A stretch of DNA of 64,000 bases from Pseudomonas sp. B20(2017) (GTDB taxonomy: Bacteria; Pseudomonadota; Gammaproteobacteria; Pseudomonadales; Pseudomonadaceae), in assembly GCF_002113125.1 (NCBI RefSeq), contig NZ_NEJP01000005.1, positions 192,450 to 256,449 on the forward strand, given 5' to 3'. Of this stretch, positions 1 through 9,158 are shown piece after piece. The notes beneath the pieces were generated by a model. It saw nothing but the letters and a program-made list of their open reading frames with translations, had not been told where the DNA came from and did no database searches. Positions within the stretch are counted from its first letter, which is position 1, and each line of letters starts with the position of its first letter. The position numbers and the translations under genes are program-made.

Positions 1-93
1 GTATACGGTCATCTCGCCCGAGTCGTGGTGATGGTCATCGTGCCCATGGTCATGACCATGGGCGTGTCCAGCATTGGTCACTAAGTTCGACAT
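1..93 (-). CDS. cyoC: Cytochrome bo3 ubiquinol oxidase subunit III (N-terminal fragment)
   Basis: Only the first 31 codons lie in the window; the gene runs off the left edge. The fragment begins MSNLVTNAG and continues with a His/Asp/Gly-rich stretch (alternating HGHD), as seen at the N-terminus of Pseudomonas CyoC before the first membrane helix. The ATG is 3 bases beyond the cyoB stop, so the genes are co-transcribed. CyoC is a membrane subunit of the proton-pumping quinol oxidase; it carries no redox centre. The assignment rests mainly on position after cyoB. Confidence 0.85.
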   Translation of the reverse strand, partial: MSNLVTNAGHAHGHDHGHDDHHHDSGEMTVY

Positions 94-96
94 TGT

Positions 97-2127
97 TTAA
101 GCCTGTTCCAACTTGGTTTCAACACGGGTTGCGGAAGCAGGGATCTTCCCGGCCGCTACCAGACGCTTGTGCTGCTCGGCTTCGATGCGCTCGATTGTTT
201 CAACCGGCACCATGTAGCCCTGATCGTCACGTGCTGCGTGGATCACGAAGTAGATGACAGTGCCGGCCAGGCTGGCGATCGCCAACCACCAGATATGCCA
301 GATCATCGCGAAACCGAATACGGTCAGGAGTGCGCCCATCACCACGCCAGTGGCGGTGTTGTTCGGCATGTGGATCGGTTCGTACTTGGCCGGAGCCTTG
401 TACGCGGTACCGTTTTCCTTGGCCTCGGTGAACGGATCGATGCAGTCTGCTTTTGGCAGTACAGCGAAGTTGTAGAACGGAGGTGGCGACGAGGTCGACC
501 ATTCCAGGGTATGGGCATTCCACGGGTCACCGTGTTCGCACATGTTTTCCGGTTTCTTGCGGTCACGCACCGACACGTACAGCTGGATCAGCTGGCAGGC
601 GATACCCACAGCAATCATCAGCGCACCGAACATGGCAACGTACAGGTACGGTACCCACTCAGGGTTGGTGGTGGCGTTCAGACGACGGGTCATGCCCATG
701 AAGCCCAGAGCGTAGAGCGGCATGAACGCGACGAAGAAGCCCGAGATCCAGAACCAGAACGCTGCTTTACCCCAGCCTTCGTGCAGCTTGAAGCCGAACG
801 CTTTCGGGAAGTAGAAGCCGAAGCCTGCGATGTAGCCGAATACCGCGCCGCCGATGATCACGTTGTGGAAGTGCGCGATCACGAACAGGCTGTTGTGCAG
901 AACGAAGTCAGCACCCGGGATGGCCAGCAGTACGCCGGTCATGCCGCCGATGGCGAAGGTCACCATGAAGCCCAGGGTCCACAGAACCTGGCTGGTGAAG
1001 CGCAGACGGCCCTGGTAGATGGTGAACAGCCAGTTGAACAGTTTCACACCCGTCGGGATGGAAATCAGCATCGTCGCCAGACCGAAGAAGGCGTTGACGC
1101 TGGCACCCGAACCCATGGTGAAGAAGTGGTGCAGCCAAACCATGAAGCCCAGTACCGAGATCGCGCCCGAGGCGTAGATCATCGAGTGGTGGCCGAACAG
1201 TTTCTTGCCGGTGAAGGCCGAGATGACTTCCGAGAAAATGCCGAATGCCGGCAGGATCAGGATGTAAACCTCAGGGTGGCCCCATGCCCAGAACAGGTTG
1301 ACGTACATCATTGGATTGCCACCAAGTTCATTGGTGAAAATGTGGAAATCCATGTAACGGTCAAGAGTCAGCAGTGCCAGGGTAGCGGTCAGGATCGGGA
1401 ACGAAGCCACGATCAGAACGTTTGCCCAGGTGCAGGTCCAGGTGAAGATCGGCATGTCCATCAGCTTCATGCCTGGGGTACGCATTTTCAGCACGGTCGC
1501 GAGGAAGTTAACCCCCGTTAGCGTTGTACCCAGACCCGATAGCTGTAGCGCCCAGATGTAGTAGTCCATCCCCACGCCAGGGCTGTATTGCAGACCCGAC
1601 AGCGGTGGATAGGCAACCCAGCCGGTCTTGGCGAATTCGCCGACGCCCAGGGACAGGTTGATCAGCACGACGCCGGACACCAGCAGCCAGAAGCTCAGTG
1701 AGTTCAGGAACGGGAACGCAACGTCACGCGCGCCGATCTGCAGCGGCACTGCAAGGTTCATCAGGCCGGTGAAGAATGGCATCGCCATGAAGATGATCAT
1801 GATCACACCGTGAGCGGTGAAGATCTGGTCATAGTGTTCAGGTGGCAGGTAGCCAGGCGAACCCTCGGTGGCCATGGCCAGCTGGGTACGCATCATGATG
1901 GCGTCGGCAAAACCGCGCAGCAGCATGACCATGGCGACGATGATGTACATCACGCCGATTTTCTTGTGGTCGACCGATGTCAGCCACTCGGTCCACAGGT
2001 AAGTCCACTTCTTGAAGTAGGTGATTGCAGCGAACAACGCCAGACCACCGAGCGCGATCATCGAGATGGTGACCATCACGATCGGCTCGTGGAAAGGGAT
2101 CGCTTCCCAACTTAATTTACCAAACAT
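97..2127 (-). CDS. cyoB: Cytochrome bo3 ubiquinol oxidase subunit I
   Basis: The 676-residue catalytic subunit of the haem-copper quinol oxidase, which oxidises ubiquinol, reduces oxygen to water and pumps protons across the inner membrane. Visible signatures are the His in HGVIMIIFM (about residue 106), the WGHPEVY motif whose His and Tyr form the cross-linked CuB site (about 284-288), the HH pair (about 333) and HFHNV (about 420) carrying haem ligands. Length is close to the E. coli protein (663). It has many hydrophobic segments, lies 3 bases after cyoA and just before cyoC. The family assignment is secure. Confidence 0.97.
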   Translation of the reverse strand: MFGKLSWEAIPFHEPIVMVTISMIALGGLALFAAITYFKKWTYLWTEWLTSVDHKKIGVMYIIVAMVMLLRGFADAIMMRTQLAMATEGSPGYLPPEHYDQIFTAHGVIMIIFMAMPFFTGLMNLAVPLQIGARDVAFPFLNSLSFWLLVSGVVLINLSLGVGEFAKTGWVAYPPLSGLQYSPGVGMDYYIWALQLSGLGTTLTGVNFLATVLKMRTPGMKLMDMPIFTWTCTWANVLIVASFPILTATLALLTLDRYMDFHIFTNELGGNPMMYVNLFWAWGHPEVYILILPAFGIFSEVISAFTGKKLFGHHSMIYASGAISVLGFMVWLHHFFTMGSGASVNAFFGLATMLISIPTGVKLFNWLFTIYQGRLRFTSQVLWTLGFMVTFAIGGMTGVLLAIPGADFVLHNSLFVIAHFHNVIIGGAVFGYIAGFGFYFPKAFGFKLHEGWGKAAFWFWISGFFVAFMPLYALGFMGMTRRLNATTNPEWVPYLYVAMFGALMIAVGIACQLIQLYVSVRDRKKPENMCEHGDPWNAHTLEWSTSSPPPFYNFAVLPKADCIDPFTEAKENGTAYKAPAKYEPIHMPNNTATGVVMGALLTVFGFAMIWHIWWLAIASLAGTVIYFVIHAARDDQGYMVPVETIERIEAEQHKRLVAAGKIPASATRVETKLEQA

Positions 2128-2130
2128 CGT

Positions 2131-3072
2131 TTACTCCTCTGCCCCGGCAGCTGAATGCGAATTCGAGTCCATATCCGTTGCCGCCACTTCTTTCTCTTTC
2201 TTCTCGTGCTTCAGCGGCTTGCCCGGTTTCATGCCTTCGTACTTGTCGACGATGGTCTGGAACAGGTTCGGCGTGACCGAGGAGTAGAGCTCGACTGGAT
2301 TGTTCTGGCTTGGCTTGGCAAGGGCTGCGTATTCAGCTTGTTCAAGCTGTTTAGGTGCCTTTTTGACTTCACTTACCCAGGCGTCGAAATCTTCCTGAGA
2401 AGTTGCGATAGCCTTGAATTTCATACCGGTGAAACCAGCGCCGCTGTAGTTGGCGGAGATACCGTCCATTTCAGCGTTGCGGTCAGCGATCAGGTGCAGC
2501 TTGGTAGTCATGCCCGCCATCGCGTAGATCTGGCCGCCCAGGCCCGGGATGAAGAACGAGTTCATCACCGCGTCCGAAGTGATCCGGAAGTTAACTGGCG
2601 TGTGCGCCGGGAACACGATCTTGTTGACCGTGGCGATGCCTTGTTCCGGGTAGATGAACAGCCACTTCCAGTCCAGCGCGACCACTTCGATGGTCACCGG
2701 CTTGACGTCGGATTCGATCGGACGATACGGATCCAGCGAGTGGGTCGACTTGTAGGTGATGTAACCCAGGGCAATGATGATCAACACCGGGATGGTCCAG
2801 ACTGCCACTTCGATCTTGGTCGAGTGCGACCATTTCGGGGTGTAGACGGCGTTCTTGTTGGACGCACGGTACTTCCAGGCGAACAGGAAGGTCATGACGA
2901 TGACCGGCACAACAACCAACAGCATCAGCAGCGTAGCGGTGATGATCAGGTTGCGCTGTTCCAGGCCGACCTGGCCCGTTGGATTGAGCAAGGTCATGTT
3001 GCAGCCTCCCAGCAACAACGTGCCGAGCAGCGGCACTAGGCCTAGTAATCTGGGGTACCTGTTTTTACTCAT
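2131..3072 (-). CDS. cyoA: Cytochrome bo3 ubiquinol oxidase subunit II
   Basis: A 313-residue lipoprotein subunit. I chose the ATG at 3072 (MSKNRYPR) rather than an in-frame ATG 18 codons upstream because AGAGG sits at a good distance before it and a lipobox (LLLGGC) follows at about residues 20-25. Two membrane helices come next, then a periplasmic cupredoxin-like domain. As in other quinol oxidases, the CuA-binding Cys and His set of cytochrome c oxidases is not apparent. First gene of cyoABC; the 800-base gap upstream presumably holds the operon promoter. Confidence 0.96.
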   Translation of the reverse strand: MSKNRYPRLLGLVPLLGTLLLGGCNMTLLNPTGQVGLEQRNLIITATLLMLLVVVPVIVMTFLFAWKYRASNKNAVYTPKWSHSTKIEVAVWTIPVLIIIALGYITYKSTHSLDPYRPIESDVKPVTIEVVALDWKWLFIYPEQGIATVNKIVFPAHTPVNFRITSDAVMNSFFIPGLGGQIYAMAGMTTKLHLIADRNAEMDGISANYSGAGFTGMKFKAIATSQEDFDAWVSEVKKAPKQLEQAEYAALAKPSQNNPVELYSSVTPNLFQTIVDKYEGMKPGKPLKHEKKEKEVAATDMDSNSHSAAGAEE

Positions 3073-3826
3073 CTCACGACCTCTAAAGCAGCTTGCGCAA
3101 TGCAGTTGGGTTTTGATCGCCAACACTTCACCCTGCCAAGGGTTGGCATTTTCTTTGGATTGAATAAGGGCCGCCCGTCGCGCGTCAGACGCTCGACAAA
3201 ACCTGGGACAGCGGTCAGTTCTTATTCGAATTCGTGGTCAAAGGCCTTGTTACAGACCAATTCCATTTGGTGCGGAAAGTTGGAAGGCACCGACACCTGG
3301 GTGTCTCGCAAGCCGCTCGGCTGCTCGACACCCGACTTCCTGCTCGCCTCCTTAATAAAGGCTGAACAGTGCCGGGAATTCAGTGCGGGCGATTGTAGAT
3401 AGGTAGCGCCCTATACACCATGTCTTATCCCGAAATAATTTTTATCGCTCAGAGCAACAATCCATCACCGTTTTTGCAAAAGTTCCGCATGTTATCGAAA
3501 TCGATTCTCAACAAAAACACCAAAAAATGTAGGTCTATCGGCCTCAGTTCAGACAGCTCCGAGAGCTTTTTCCCACCGCGCGATCCGCGCAAAGCCCGAT
3601 ATGCCAAGGCTTTTGGCCATCTGTCGGAGTCTGTTAAAACTGCCTGTTCCGGCACACGCGTGCAAAAACCGAAAAACGCTTAAACAGACCAATCCTTTTT
3701 TGTAACAGCACTCCAATCCGGGCCTGTGAATCGCCCTGCGACAGGGCGTGTGTGACAACATGTCGCACACCTGTCGCACCCTTCCTTGCCGTTCGTCACG
3801 GTGTTTTCACACAGACCCTGAAATGC
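3073..3826. other. Gene-free gap upstream of cyoA
   Basis: About 750 bases without a convincing gene. Short open frames exist on both strands (for example 3420-3683 and 3549-3779), but they lack good ribosome-binding sites and their predicted proteins show no recognisable domain. Base composition is more AT-rich than the flanks around 3420-3560. The cyo promoter and its control sites should lie here, since cyoA is the first gene of its operon. I could not pick a promoter with confidence. Confidence 0.6.
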
Positions 3827-3865
3827 AAAACGCCTCGAGTCGCATCACTGCAAATCGAGGCGTTT
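3827..3865 (-). terminator. Hairpin terminator after dsbB
   Basis: Arms AAACGCCTCGA and TCGAGGCGTTT are separated by a 16-base loop. On the minus strand the hairpin is followed by GTTTTGCATTT. It lies about 30 bases past the dsbB stop; the plus-strand side also has a short T run, so it may work both ways. Confidence 0.8.
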
Positions 3866-3896
3866 GTTTTATCGGCGCAGGCGCCGAAAAGTTGAT

Positions 3897-4406
3897 TCAG
3901 CGCAGCGCTTTTCGGTTACGCGAGGTCAGCAGCGGCACCAGAACCACCACTAGCACGAAGGCCACCAGTGCCCATTGCGCCAGCGACAGGCCGAGGATCG
4001 GCGGGTACGGCGTCGAGCAGAAACCGTCGACCTGGAAGCCCAGCGGGAAGATCTTCGCCAGCGGCAGATCATCGACGATCGGCTGCAACACATCGATGCC
4101 GCAACTCACTGCCGGATAGAACTGGGTGTACACGTGATGCCCGGCAACGGCAGCCCCGGCGATGGCACAAATCACCACCAGCACCTCAAACACCGTGATG
4201 CTGCGCCGGGTGCGCATGGCCGCGCCGATGAACGCAAACAGCGCGATCAGCAGCAACGCATATCGCTGCAGGATGCACAGCGGGCATGGTGCCTCGCCCA
4301 GCACGATCTGCATGTACAGCGCGCCGCCGATCAGCGCCAGGCAGATGATGCCCAGCAACACCAGATAGCGCCGCTCACGTCCCAATCGAATCGTTTCCTC
4401 GCTCAT
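3897..4406 (-). CDS. dsbB: Disulfide bond formation protein B
   Basis: A 169-residue inner-membrane protein with four predicted helices. It has the two periplasmic cysteine pairs expected of DsbB: CPLC at 41-44, and Cys102 with Cys130. DsbB reoxidises periplasmic DsbA and passes electrons to quinone, linking protein oxidation to the respiratory chain. The next gene upstream (4432-4992) encodes an exported protein; the two are 25 bases apart and may be co-transcribed. Pseudomonas genomes often carry two DsbB paralogues, so which one this is cannot be decided from the window. Confidence 0.93.
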   Translation of the reverse strand: MSEETIRLGRERRYLVLLGIICLALIGGALYMQIVLGEAPCPLCILQRYALLLIALFAFIGAAMRTRRSITVFEVLVVICAIAGAAVAGHHVYTQFYPAVSCGIDVLQPIVDDLPLAKIFPLGFQVDGFCSTPYPPILGLSLAQWALVAFVLVVVLVPLLTSRNRKALR

Positions 4407-4431
4407 CGCGTTTCCCTTTCATGTCCATGGT

Positions 4432-4992
4432 TCAGCTGGCCGGCGGCTGCGCTTGCAGTTGCGCCATCAGGCTGATGTTGTCTTCGATATGCCAATTGGC
4501 CGCGATGCGACCGTTGTCGATCTGATAGATATCGGTTGCCCGGAAGTCTACACGCTGGCCCTGCCCTTTGAGAGCCTTGAACGTGCCGGTGAAATGCCCG
4601 CGAAAGTGCAGATGCACCACCACGCGATCACCGGCGACGATCATTTGCTCGATCTCGCAACTCAAGTCCGGCACCGCCGTGCGAAAGAACTTCGACGCCA
4701 GCAACGGCCCGGTCGGCCCCTGCACCCGGCCTTCCGGAGGGGTCTTGTCGATGAACTGCGGCGACAGGGCGGCGGTGGCCAACGCCTCCTCGCCCGTGTT
4801 CCAGAAACTGCCGTAACGCCGCGCCGCCAGTTCCATTGCATCACGCTGCGCCTTGGGCAGGCTCTGATCGACGATCAGGGTCTGGGGTTCGATCAAGGCG
4901 GGCTCGGCGAACGCAAACGGACTGGACAACAAGGCAACCGACAGGCCCAACGCGGCCAGGCTGAAACGACGGGAAGAGGCGAAGTGCGACAT
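4432..4992 (-). CDS. Secreted SnoaL-like / polyketide-cyclase-fold protein
   Basis: 186 residues from the ATG at 4992 (MSHFASS), chosen because AGGAT lies about 8 bases upstream; an ATG six codons earlier has no obvious ribosome-binding site. A Sec signal peptide ends near AFA-EPAL. The mature part has the pattern of the SnoaL/NTF2-like ester cyclase family (FWNTGE, then alternating strands with HLHFRGHFTG and a closing NWHIEDN). Members bind small hydrophobic ligands, but the substrate here is unknown. The mature protein has one visible Cys, so proximity to dsbB does not by itself suggest a disulfide substrate. Confidence 0.75.
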   Translation of the reverse strand: MSHFASSRRFSLAALGLSVALLSSPFAFAEPALIEPQTLIVDQSLPKAQRDAMELAARRYGSFWNTGEEALATAALSPQFIDKTPPEGRVQGPTGPLLASKFFRTAVPDLSCEIEQMIVAGDRVVVHLHFRGHFTGTFKALKGQGQRVDFRATDIYQIDNGRIAANWHIEDNISLMAQLQAQPPAS

Positions 4993-5112
4993 GGGGGCGA
5001 TCCTGATCATGTAAACGAACGAGCGCCTATCATCAGCATCGGGGAATAAACGATAAACCGGTTAAGAAACGATTAACCTTTAAACAGAATTTAAGAATCA
5101 GGACCGTGTAAC

Positions 5113-5212
5113 GGCCTTCGCGAGCAAGCTCGCTCCCACAAGAATCGATGTCGTATACACATTCTGTGAACGACGCCAAACCTGTGGGAGCGAGCTTGCT
5201 CGCGAATGAAGG
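5113..5212. repeat. Inverted REP pair (REPIN) between hmp and the SnoaL-like gene
   Basis: Two REP units in opposite orientation: TTCGCGAGCAAGCTCGCTCCCAC (from about 5117) and GTGGGAGCGAGCTTGCTCGCGAA (about 5184-5206), about 45 bases apart. Each can fold into its own hairpin and the pair can fold together. It lies immediately downstream of hmp. Confidence 0.9.
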
Positions 5213-5227
5213 CGACTCTGTTCCGAA

Positions 5228-6409
5228 TTATTCCAGAGCAGCAGCCGGCCCGAAGAACTCATACCGGCTCTGCTTCTCCGGCACACCCAGCGCCTTCAGG
5301 TGACGTTTGATCGCCCCCATGAAACCTTTCGGTCCAAGGAAGTAGGCGTCCACATCACGCTCCGCCGGCAGCCACTCGCCAAGTTGTTCTTCACTCAACA
5401 ACCCGAACTTGTCAGCCGCCGGGCTCACGCCGTCATCTTCGGCGTAGCAATAGAAGCGCTTGAGCTGCGGATGACGTGCGGCCAGACCATCAATCCAGTC
5501 ACGGAACGCATGCACGCTGCCGTTGCGGGCGCTGTGGATGAAGTACACCGGACGCTCGGTTTCCAGTGCCGCTTCCAGCATCGCCAGCGTCGGCGTGATG
5601 CCGACGCCGCCGCTGATCAGCACCAGCGGTTTGTCGCTGGCGGTCAGGGTGAACTCGCCCGATGGCGGGAACAGCTGAATGCTCGCACCGACGTGCAGTT
5701 GATCGTGCAAGTGATTGGAGGCACGGCCACCCGGTTCGCGCTTGACGCTGATGCGGTACTGACCTTTGTTGACCAGGGCCGACAGCGAGTAATTGCGGCG
5801 GATTTCTTCGCCGTCGAGGATCAACTTCATGCCGATGTACTGGCCTGGCTCGGCTGCGAGGATCGGGCCCTTGTCCGCAGGCTCGAAGTAGAACGAGGTA
5901 ATTTCCGCGCTCTCCTCGACCTTGGCAGCGACGATGAACTCACGCGCCCCGCGCCAGCCGCCGACGGCCTGCTCTTTCTGGTCATAGATGGCGGTTTCTG
6001 CGCCGATCAGGATCTCGGCCAACTGACCGTAGGCCGCGCCCCAGGCATTCATCACTTCCGGCGTGGCAATTTCATCGCCCAGCACTTCGGAGATAGCGCG
6101 CAGCAGGCAGGTGCCGACGATCGGGTAGTGTTCCGGCAGGATTTGCAGGGCCACGTGCTTGTTGATGATCTTCGCCACCAGATCGCCCAACTGGTCGAGT
6201 TGATCGATGTGACGGGCGTACATCAGCACACCGTTGGCCAGGGCGCGGGGCTGGTCACCGCTGGCCTGGTGAGCCTGGTTGAACAGCGGGCGGACTTCCG
6301 GATACTCGGAGAGCATCATCCGGTAGAAATGGGTGATCAGCGCTTCACCGCCGCTTTCCAGCAGAGGCACAGTGGATTTGACGATGGCACGATCCTGGAC
6401 GCTAAGCAT
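5228..6409 (-). CDS. hmp: Flavohaemoprotein, nitric oxide dioxygenase
   Basis: 393 residues, the usual Hmp length. The N-terminal globin domain (about 1-140) has distal Tyr29 (HFYR) and proximal His85 (NKHVALQ). A ferredoxin-reductase module follows, with FAD-binding RNYSLS and the NAD-binding part starting at about SGGVGITP. The enzyme uses NAD(P)H and oxygen to turn nitric oxide into nitrate in the cytoplasm. GGAG sits about 9 bases before the ATG. It is divergent from norR, and the shared gap holds NorR boxes and a sigma54-like promoter, so nitric-oxide induction through NorR is the likely control. P. putida work calls this pair fhp/fhpR. Confidence 0.96.
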   Translation of the reverse strand: MLSVQDRAIVKSTVPLLESGGEALITHFYRMMLSEYPEVRPLFNQAHQASGDQPRALANGVLMYARHIDQLDQLGDLVAKIINKHVALQILPEHYPIVGTCLLRAISEVLGDEIATPEVMNAWGAAYGQLAEILIGAETAIYDQKEQAVGGWRGAREFIVAAKVEESAEITSFYFEPADKGPILAAEPGQYIGMKLILDGEEIRRNYSLSALVNKGQYRISVKREPGGRASNHLHDQLHVGASIQLFPPSGEFTLTASDKPLVLISGGVGITPTLAMLEAALETERPVYFIHSARNGSVHAFRDWIDGLAARHPQLKRFYCYAEDDGVSPAADKFGLLSEEQLGEWLPAERDVDAYFLGPKGFMGAIKRHLKALGVPEKQSRYEFFGPAAALE

Positions 6410-6449
6410 AAGGGTGACTCCTGGCTTTCTCTAAAAGTGCCTTATCCAT

Positions 6450-6466
6450 TCCAGTATTCGTGCCAA
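6450..6466 (-). promoter_or_regulatory. Probable sigma54 (-24/-12) promoter of hmp
   Basis: Minus-strand TTGGCACGAATACTGGA matches the sigma54 -24 box (TGGCACG) perfectly; the -12 box reads TGG in place of TGC at the correct spacing. It lies 41 bases before the hmp start, with NorR boxes further upstream, as expected for an enhancer-dependent promoter. Confidence 0.7.
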
Positions 6467-6506
6467 CTATTTTTTATATATAAATCAATAGCTTGAAAAT
6501 TATGTA

Positions 6507-6562
6507 GTCAGATCGACACAAGCACCTCTATAGTCGCTTCGACTACAACGCGTCTCTTTGAC
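6507..6562. promoter_or_regulatory. Three NorR binding sites (GT-N7-AC)
   Basis: Three 11-base sites of the form GTC-N5-GAC lie at 6507-6517 (GTCAGATCGAC), 6533-6543 (GTCGCTTCGAC) and 6552-6562 (GTCTCTTTGAC). The middle one extends to the full palindrome TAGTCGCTTCGACTA. NorR of other proteobacteria binds three GT-N7-AC sites as an enhancer. They sit upstream of the hmp promoter, and the last ends 9 bases before the norR ATG, suggesting autoregulation as well. Confidence 0.8.
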
Positions 6563-6571
6563 TACAAACCT

Positions 6572-8128
6572 ATGTCCGCCAAATCATTGCTCACCGCCCT
6601 GCTCCCGCTGGTCTCCGACCTGTCCCGCGAACTGCCCGAAGGCGAGCGCTATCGACGCCTGCTCGAAGCCATGCGCGCCCTGCTGCCCTGCGATGCCGCC
6701 GCACTGTTGCGCCTAGACGGTGAATGGCTGGTGCCGCTGGCGGTGGATGGCTTGAGCACCGACACTCTTGGCCGTCGCTTCAAGGTCAGCGAACACCCGC
6801 GCTTTGAAGTGCTGCTGGCCGGTAAAGGGCCGACCCGTTTCGCCGCCGACAGCGATCTGCCCGACCCCTATGACGGGCTGGTCGACGGCCTCGACGATCA
6901 CCTCGAAGTTCACGACTGCCTCGGCTGTCCGTTGTTCGTCGATGAAAAACTCTGGGGCCTGATCACCTTGGATGCACTCGATCCAGAGCGTTTCGAACCG
7001 ATCGAACTCGATGCCCTGCAAGCCTTCGCCAGCCTCGCCTCCGCCACGGTCAACGCCGCCGAACGCATCGAACGTCTGGCGATTCGCGCTGAAGACGAAC
7101 ATCAGCGCGCCGAGGTCTATCGCCAGGCCAGCGGTCAGCAGAATCGCGAAATGATCGGCCAGAGCAAGGCGCATAAAAGGCTGGTGGAAGAAATCAATCT
7201 GGTCGGCGGCAGCGACCTGACCGTGCTGATCACCGGGGAAACCGGGGTCGGCAAGGAACTGGTAGCCCAGGCGATCCACGCCGCCTCCAAGCGTGCCGAC
7301 AAACCGATCATCAGCCTCAACTGCGCGGCCCTGCCGGACACGCTGGTGGAAAGCGAACTGTTCGGCCACGTGCGCGGCGCCTTCACCGGCGCCACCAGCG
7401 ACCGGCGCGGCAAGTTCGAACTGGCCAACGGCGGCACACTGTTTCTGGATGAAGTCGGCGAGTTGTCGCTGACCGTCCAGGCCAAGCTGTTGCGGGTGTT
7501 GCAAAGCGGCCAGTTGCAACGTCTGGGTTCGGACAAGGAGCATCAGGTCGATGTGCGCCTGATCGCCGCGACCAACCGCGACCTGGCCGAAGAAGTGCGC
7601 AGCGGCCGCTACCGCGCCGACTTCTACCATCGCCTCAGCGTCTACCCGTTGCGGGTGCCGGCGCTGCGTGACCGGGGCCGCGATGTGTTGTTGCTCAGCG
7701 GTTATTTCCTGGAACAGAACCGCTCGCGCATGGGCCTCAACAGCCTGCGCCTGAACAGCGACGCCCAGGAGGCGCTGCTGGCTTACACCTGGCCGGGCAA
7801 CGTGCGGGAGCTGGAGCATTTGATTGGACGCAGTGCGCTGAAGGCGTTGGGCAACTGCAAGGTGCGGCCGAAGATTCTCAGCCTGAGCGCGATGGACCTG
7901 GATCTGCCGCGCGAGGTTGTGGATAACTCCACGGAGCCGGCCTCTGGTGGCGCGACACCTTTACCACTGATCAGCGGCGATTTGCGCTTGGCCACCGAGC
8001 AATATCAGCGGCAATTGATTGCTGCGGCGCTGGAACGCAATCACGATAACTGGGCGAGCGCGGCGCGGGAGCTGGGGCTGGACCGGGCGAATCTGGGGCG
8101 GATGGCGAAGCGGTTGGGAATGAAATGA
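6572..8128 (+). CDS. norR: Nitric-oxide-responsive sigma54 activator NorR
   Basis: 518 residues in three parts: an N-terminal GAF domain that in NorR holds a nitric-oxide-sensing non-haem iron (about 1-175), a central AAA+ domain with Walker A GETGVGKE (about 222-229) and the sigma54-contacting GAFTGA loop (about 269-274), and a C-terminal Fis-type helix-turn-helix (WASAARELGLDRANL). It activates sigma54 promoters when nitric oxide binds. The start has almost no leader and no clear ribosome-binding site, because the third NorR box ends 9 bases upstream. Divergent from hmp, its likely target. Confidence 0.94.
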   Translation: MSAKSLLTALLPLVSDLSRELPEGERYRRLLEAMRALLPCDAAALLRLDGEWLVPLAVDGLSTDTLGRRFKVSEHPRFEVLLAGKGPTRFAADSDLPDPYDGLVDGLDDHLEVHDCLGCPLFVDEKLWGLITLDALDPERFEPIELDALQAFASLASATVNAAERIERLAIRAEDEHQRAEVYRQASGQQNREMIGQSKAHKRLVEEINLVGGSDLTVLITGETGVGKELVAQAIHAASKRADKPIISLNCAALPDTLVESELFGHVRGAFTGATSDRRGKFELANGGTLFLDEVGELSLTVQAKLLRVLQSGQLQRLGSDKEHQVDVRLIAATNRDLAEEVRSGRYRADFYHRLSVYPLRVPALRDRGRDVLLLSGYFLEQNRSRMGLNSLRLNSDAQEALLAYTWPGNVRELEHLIGRSALKALGNCKVRPKILSLSAMDLDLPREVVDNSTEPASGGATPLPLISGDLRLATEQYQRQLIAAALERNHDNWASAARELGLDRANLGRMAKRLGMK

Positions 8129-8160
8129 ACGCCCCGCCGTCGGATTGGCGCCAGAATCCC

Positions 8161-8187
8161 TAAAGCCTGCCGCTTACAAGTCGATAA
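8161..8187 (+). promoter_or_regulatory. Probable sigma28 (FliA) promoter of cheV
   Basis: TAAA, 15 bases, then GTCGATAA fits the flagellar sigma28 consensus TAAA-N15-GCCGATAA with one mismatch. It lies 65 bases before the cheV ATG, placing the gene in the late flagellar/chemotaxis regulon. Confidence 0.7.
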
Positions 8188-8252
8188 CCCGGCATCGATA
8201 CCTGCTGGCGATCCGTGCGATCGCCGCTCACCTTTCTCCACAGAAGGTTTTT

Positions 8253-9155
8253 ATGTCTTCCAACAAAGCCCGCGCAGATTCACTTTCGCTTCTGCTGTTT
8301 ACCTTGCGCAGCGGCAAGCTGATGGCGATCAACCTGCTGAAGGTCAGTGAAATCATCCCCTGCCCGCCACTGACCAAGCTGCCGGAGTCGCACCCCCACG
8401 TCAAAGGCATCGCCACTTTGCGCGGCGCTTCGCTGTCGGTGATCGACCTGAGCCGTGCCATCGGCGAGCGGCCGCTGGAAGACCCGAACGGCGGCTGCCT
8501 GATCGTCACCGACGTCAGCCGTTCGAAACAGGGTCTGCATGTGCAGGCGGTGAGCAAAATTGTGCATTGCCTGACCACCGACATCAAACCGCCGCCGTTC
8601 GGTTCCGGCGGTTCGCGCGCCTACATTACCGGCGTGACTTCGGTGGACGGCACGCTGGTGCAGGTGCTGGACATTGAAAAAGTCATCCACGGCATCGCCC
8701 CGGCGCAGATCGAAATGGCCCCGACCGAGCTGAGCATGGAAGACGCCGAAGTGCTGGGCAACGCGCGAATCCTGGTGGTCGACGACAGTCAGGTGGCGCT
8801 GCAGCAATCGGTGCACACCCTGCGCAACCTCGGCTTGCAATGCCACACCGCGCGCAGTGCCAAGGAAGCCATCGATTGCCTGCTGGATCTGCAAGGCACG
8901 GCGCAGCAGATCAACCTGATCGTCTCCGACATCGAAATGTCCGAGATGGACGGTTACGCCTTCACCCGTACCCTGCGCGAAACCCCGGACTTCGCCCACC
9001 TCTACGTGCTGCTGCACACCTCGCTGGACAGCGCGATGAACAGCGAAAAGGCCCGCCTCGCCGGGGCCAACGGCGTGCTGACCAAGTTCTCCTCGCCGGA
9101 GCTGACCCACTGTCTGATCGAAGCGGCCAAATTTGTCGCCGCTCAGGGCCACTGA
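8253..9155 (+). CDS. cheV: Chemotaxis coupling protein CheV
   Basis: 300 residues from the ATG at 8253, which has AGAAGG 5 bases upstream; the open frame extends further 5-prime without a better start. The N-terminal CheW-like domain (about 1-165) couples receptors to CheA. The C-terminal response-regulator receiver has the acidic pair in VVDDSQ, the phospho-acceptor Asp in VSDIEMSEMDGY and a conserved Lys near the end (LTKF). CheV proteins adjust receptor-kinase coupling, probably as a phosphate sink. The sigma28-type promoter supports the role. Pseudomonads encode several CheV paralogues. Confidence 0.92.
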   Translation: MSSNKARADSLSLLLFTLRSGKLMAINLLKVSEIIPCPPLTKLPESHPHVKGIATLRGASLSVIDLSRAIGERPLEDPNGGCLIVTDVSRSKQGLHVQAVSKIVHCLTTDIKPPPFGSGGSRAYITGVTSVDGTLVQVLDIEKVIHGIAPAQIEMAPTELSMEDAEVLGNARILVVDDSQVALQQSVHTLRNLGLQCHTARSAKEAIDCLLDLQGTAQQINLIVSDIEMSEMDGYAFTRTLRETPDFAHLYVLLHTSLDSAMNSEKARLAGANGVLTKFSSPELTHCLIEAAKFVAAQGH

Positions 9156-9158
9156 GTC

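Noticed and set aside
3549-3779. Short minus-strand open frame upstream of cyoA as a gene
   Set aside because: No ribosome-binding site, no recognisable domain, and composition unlike the flanking genes.
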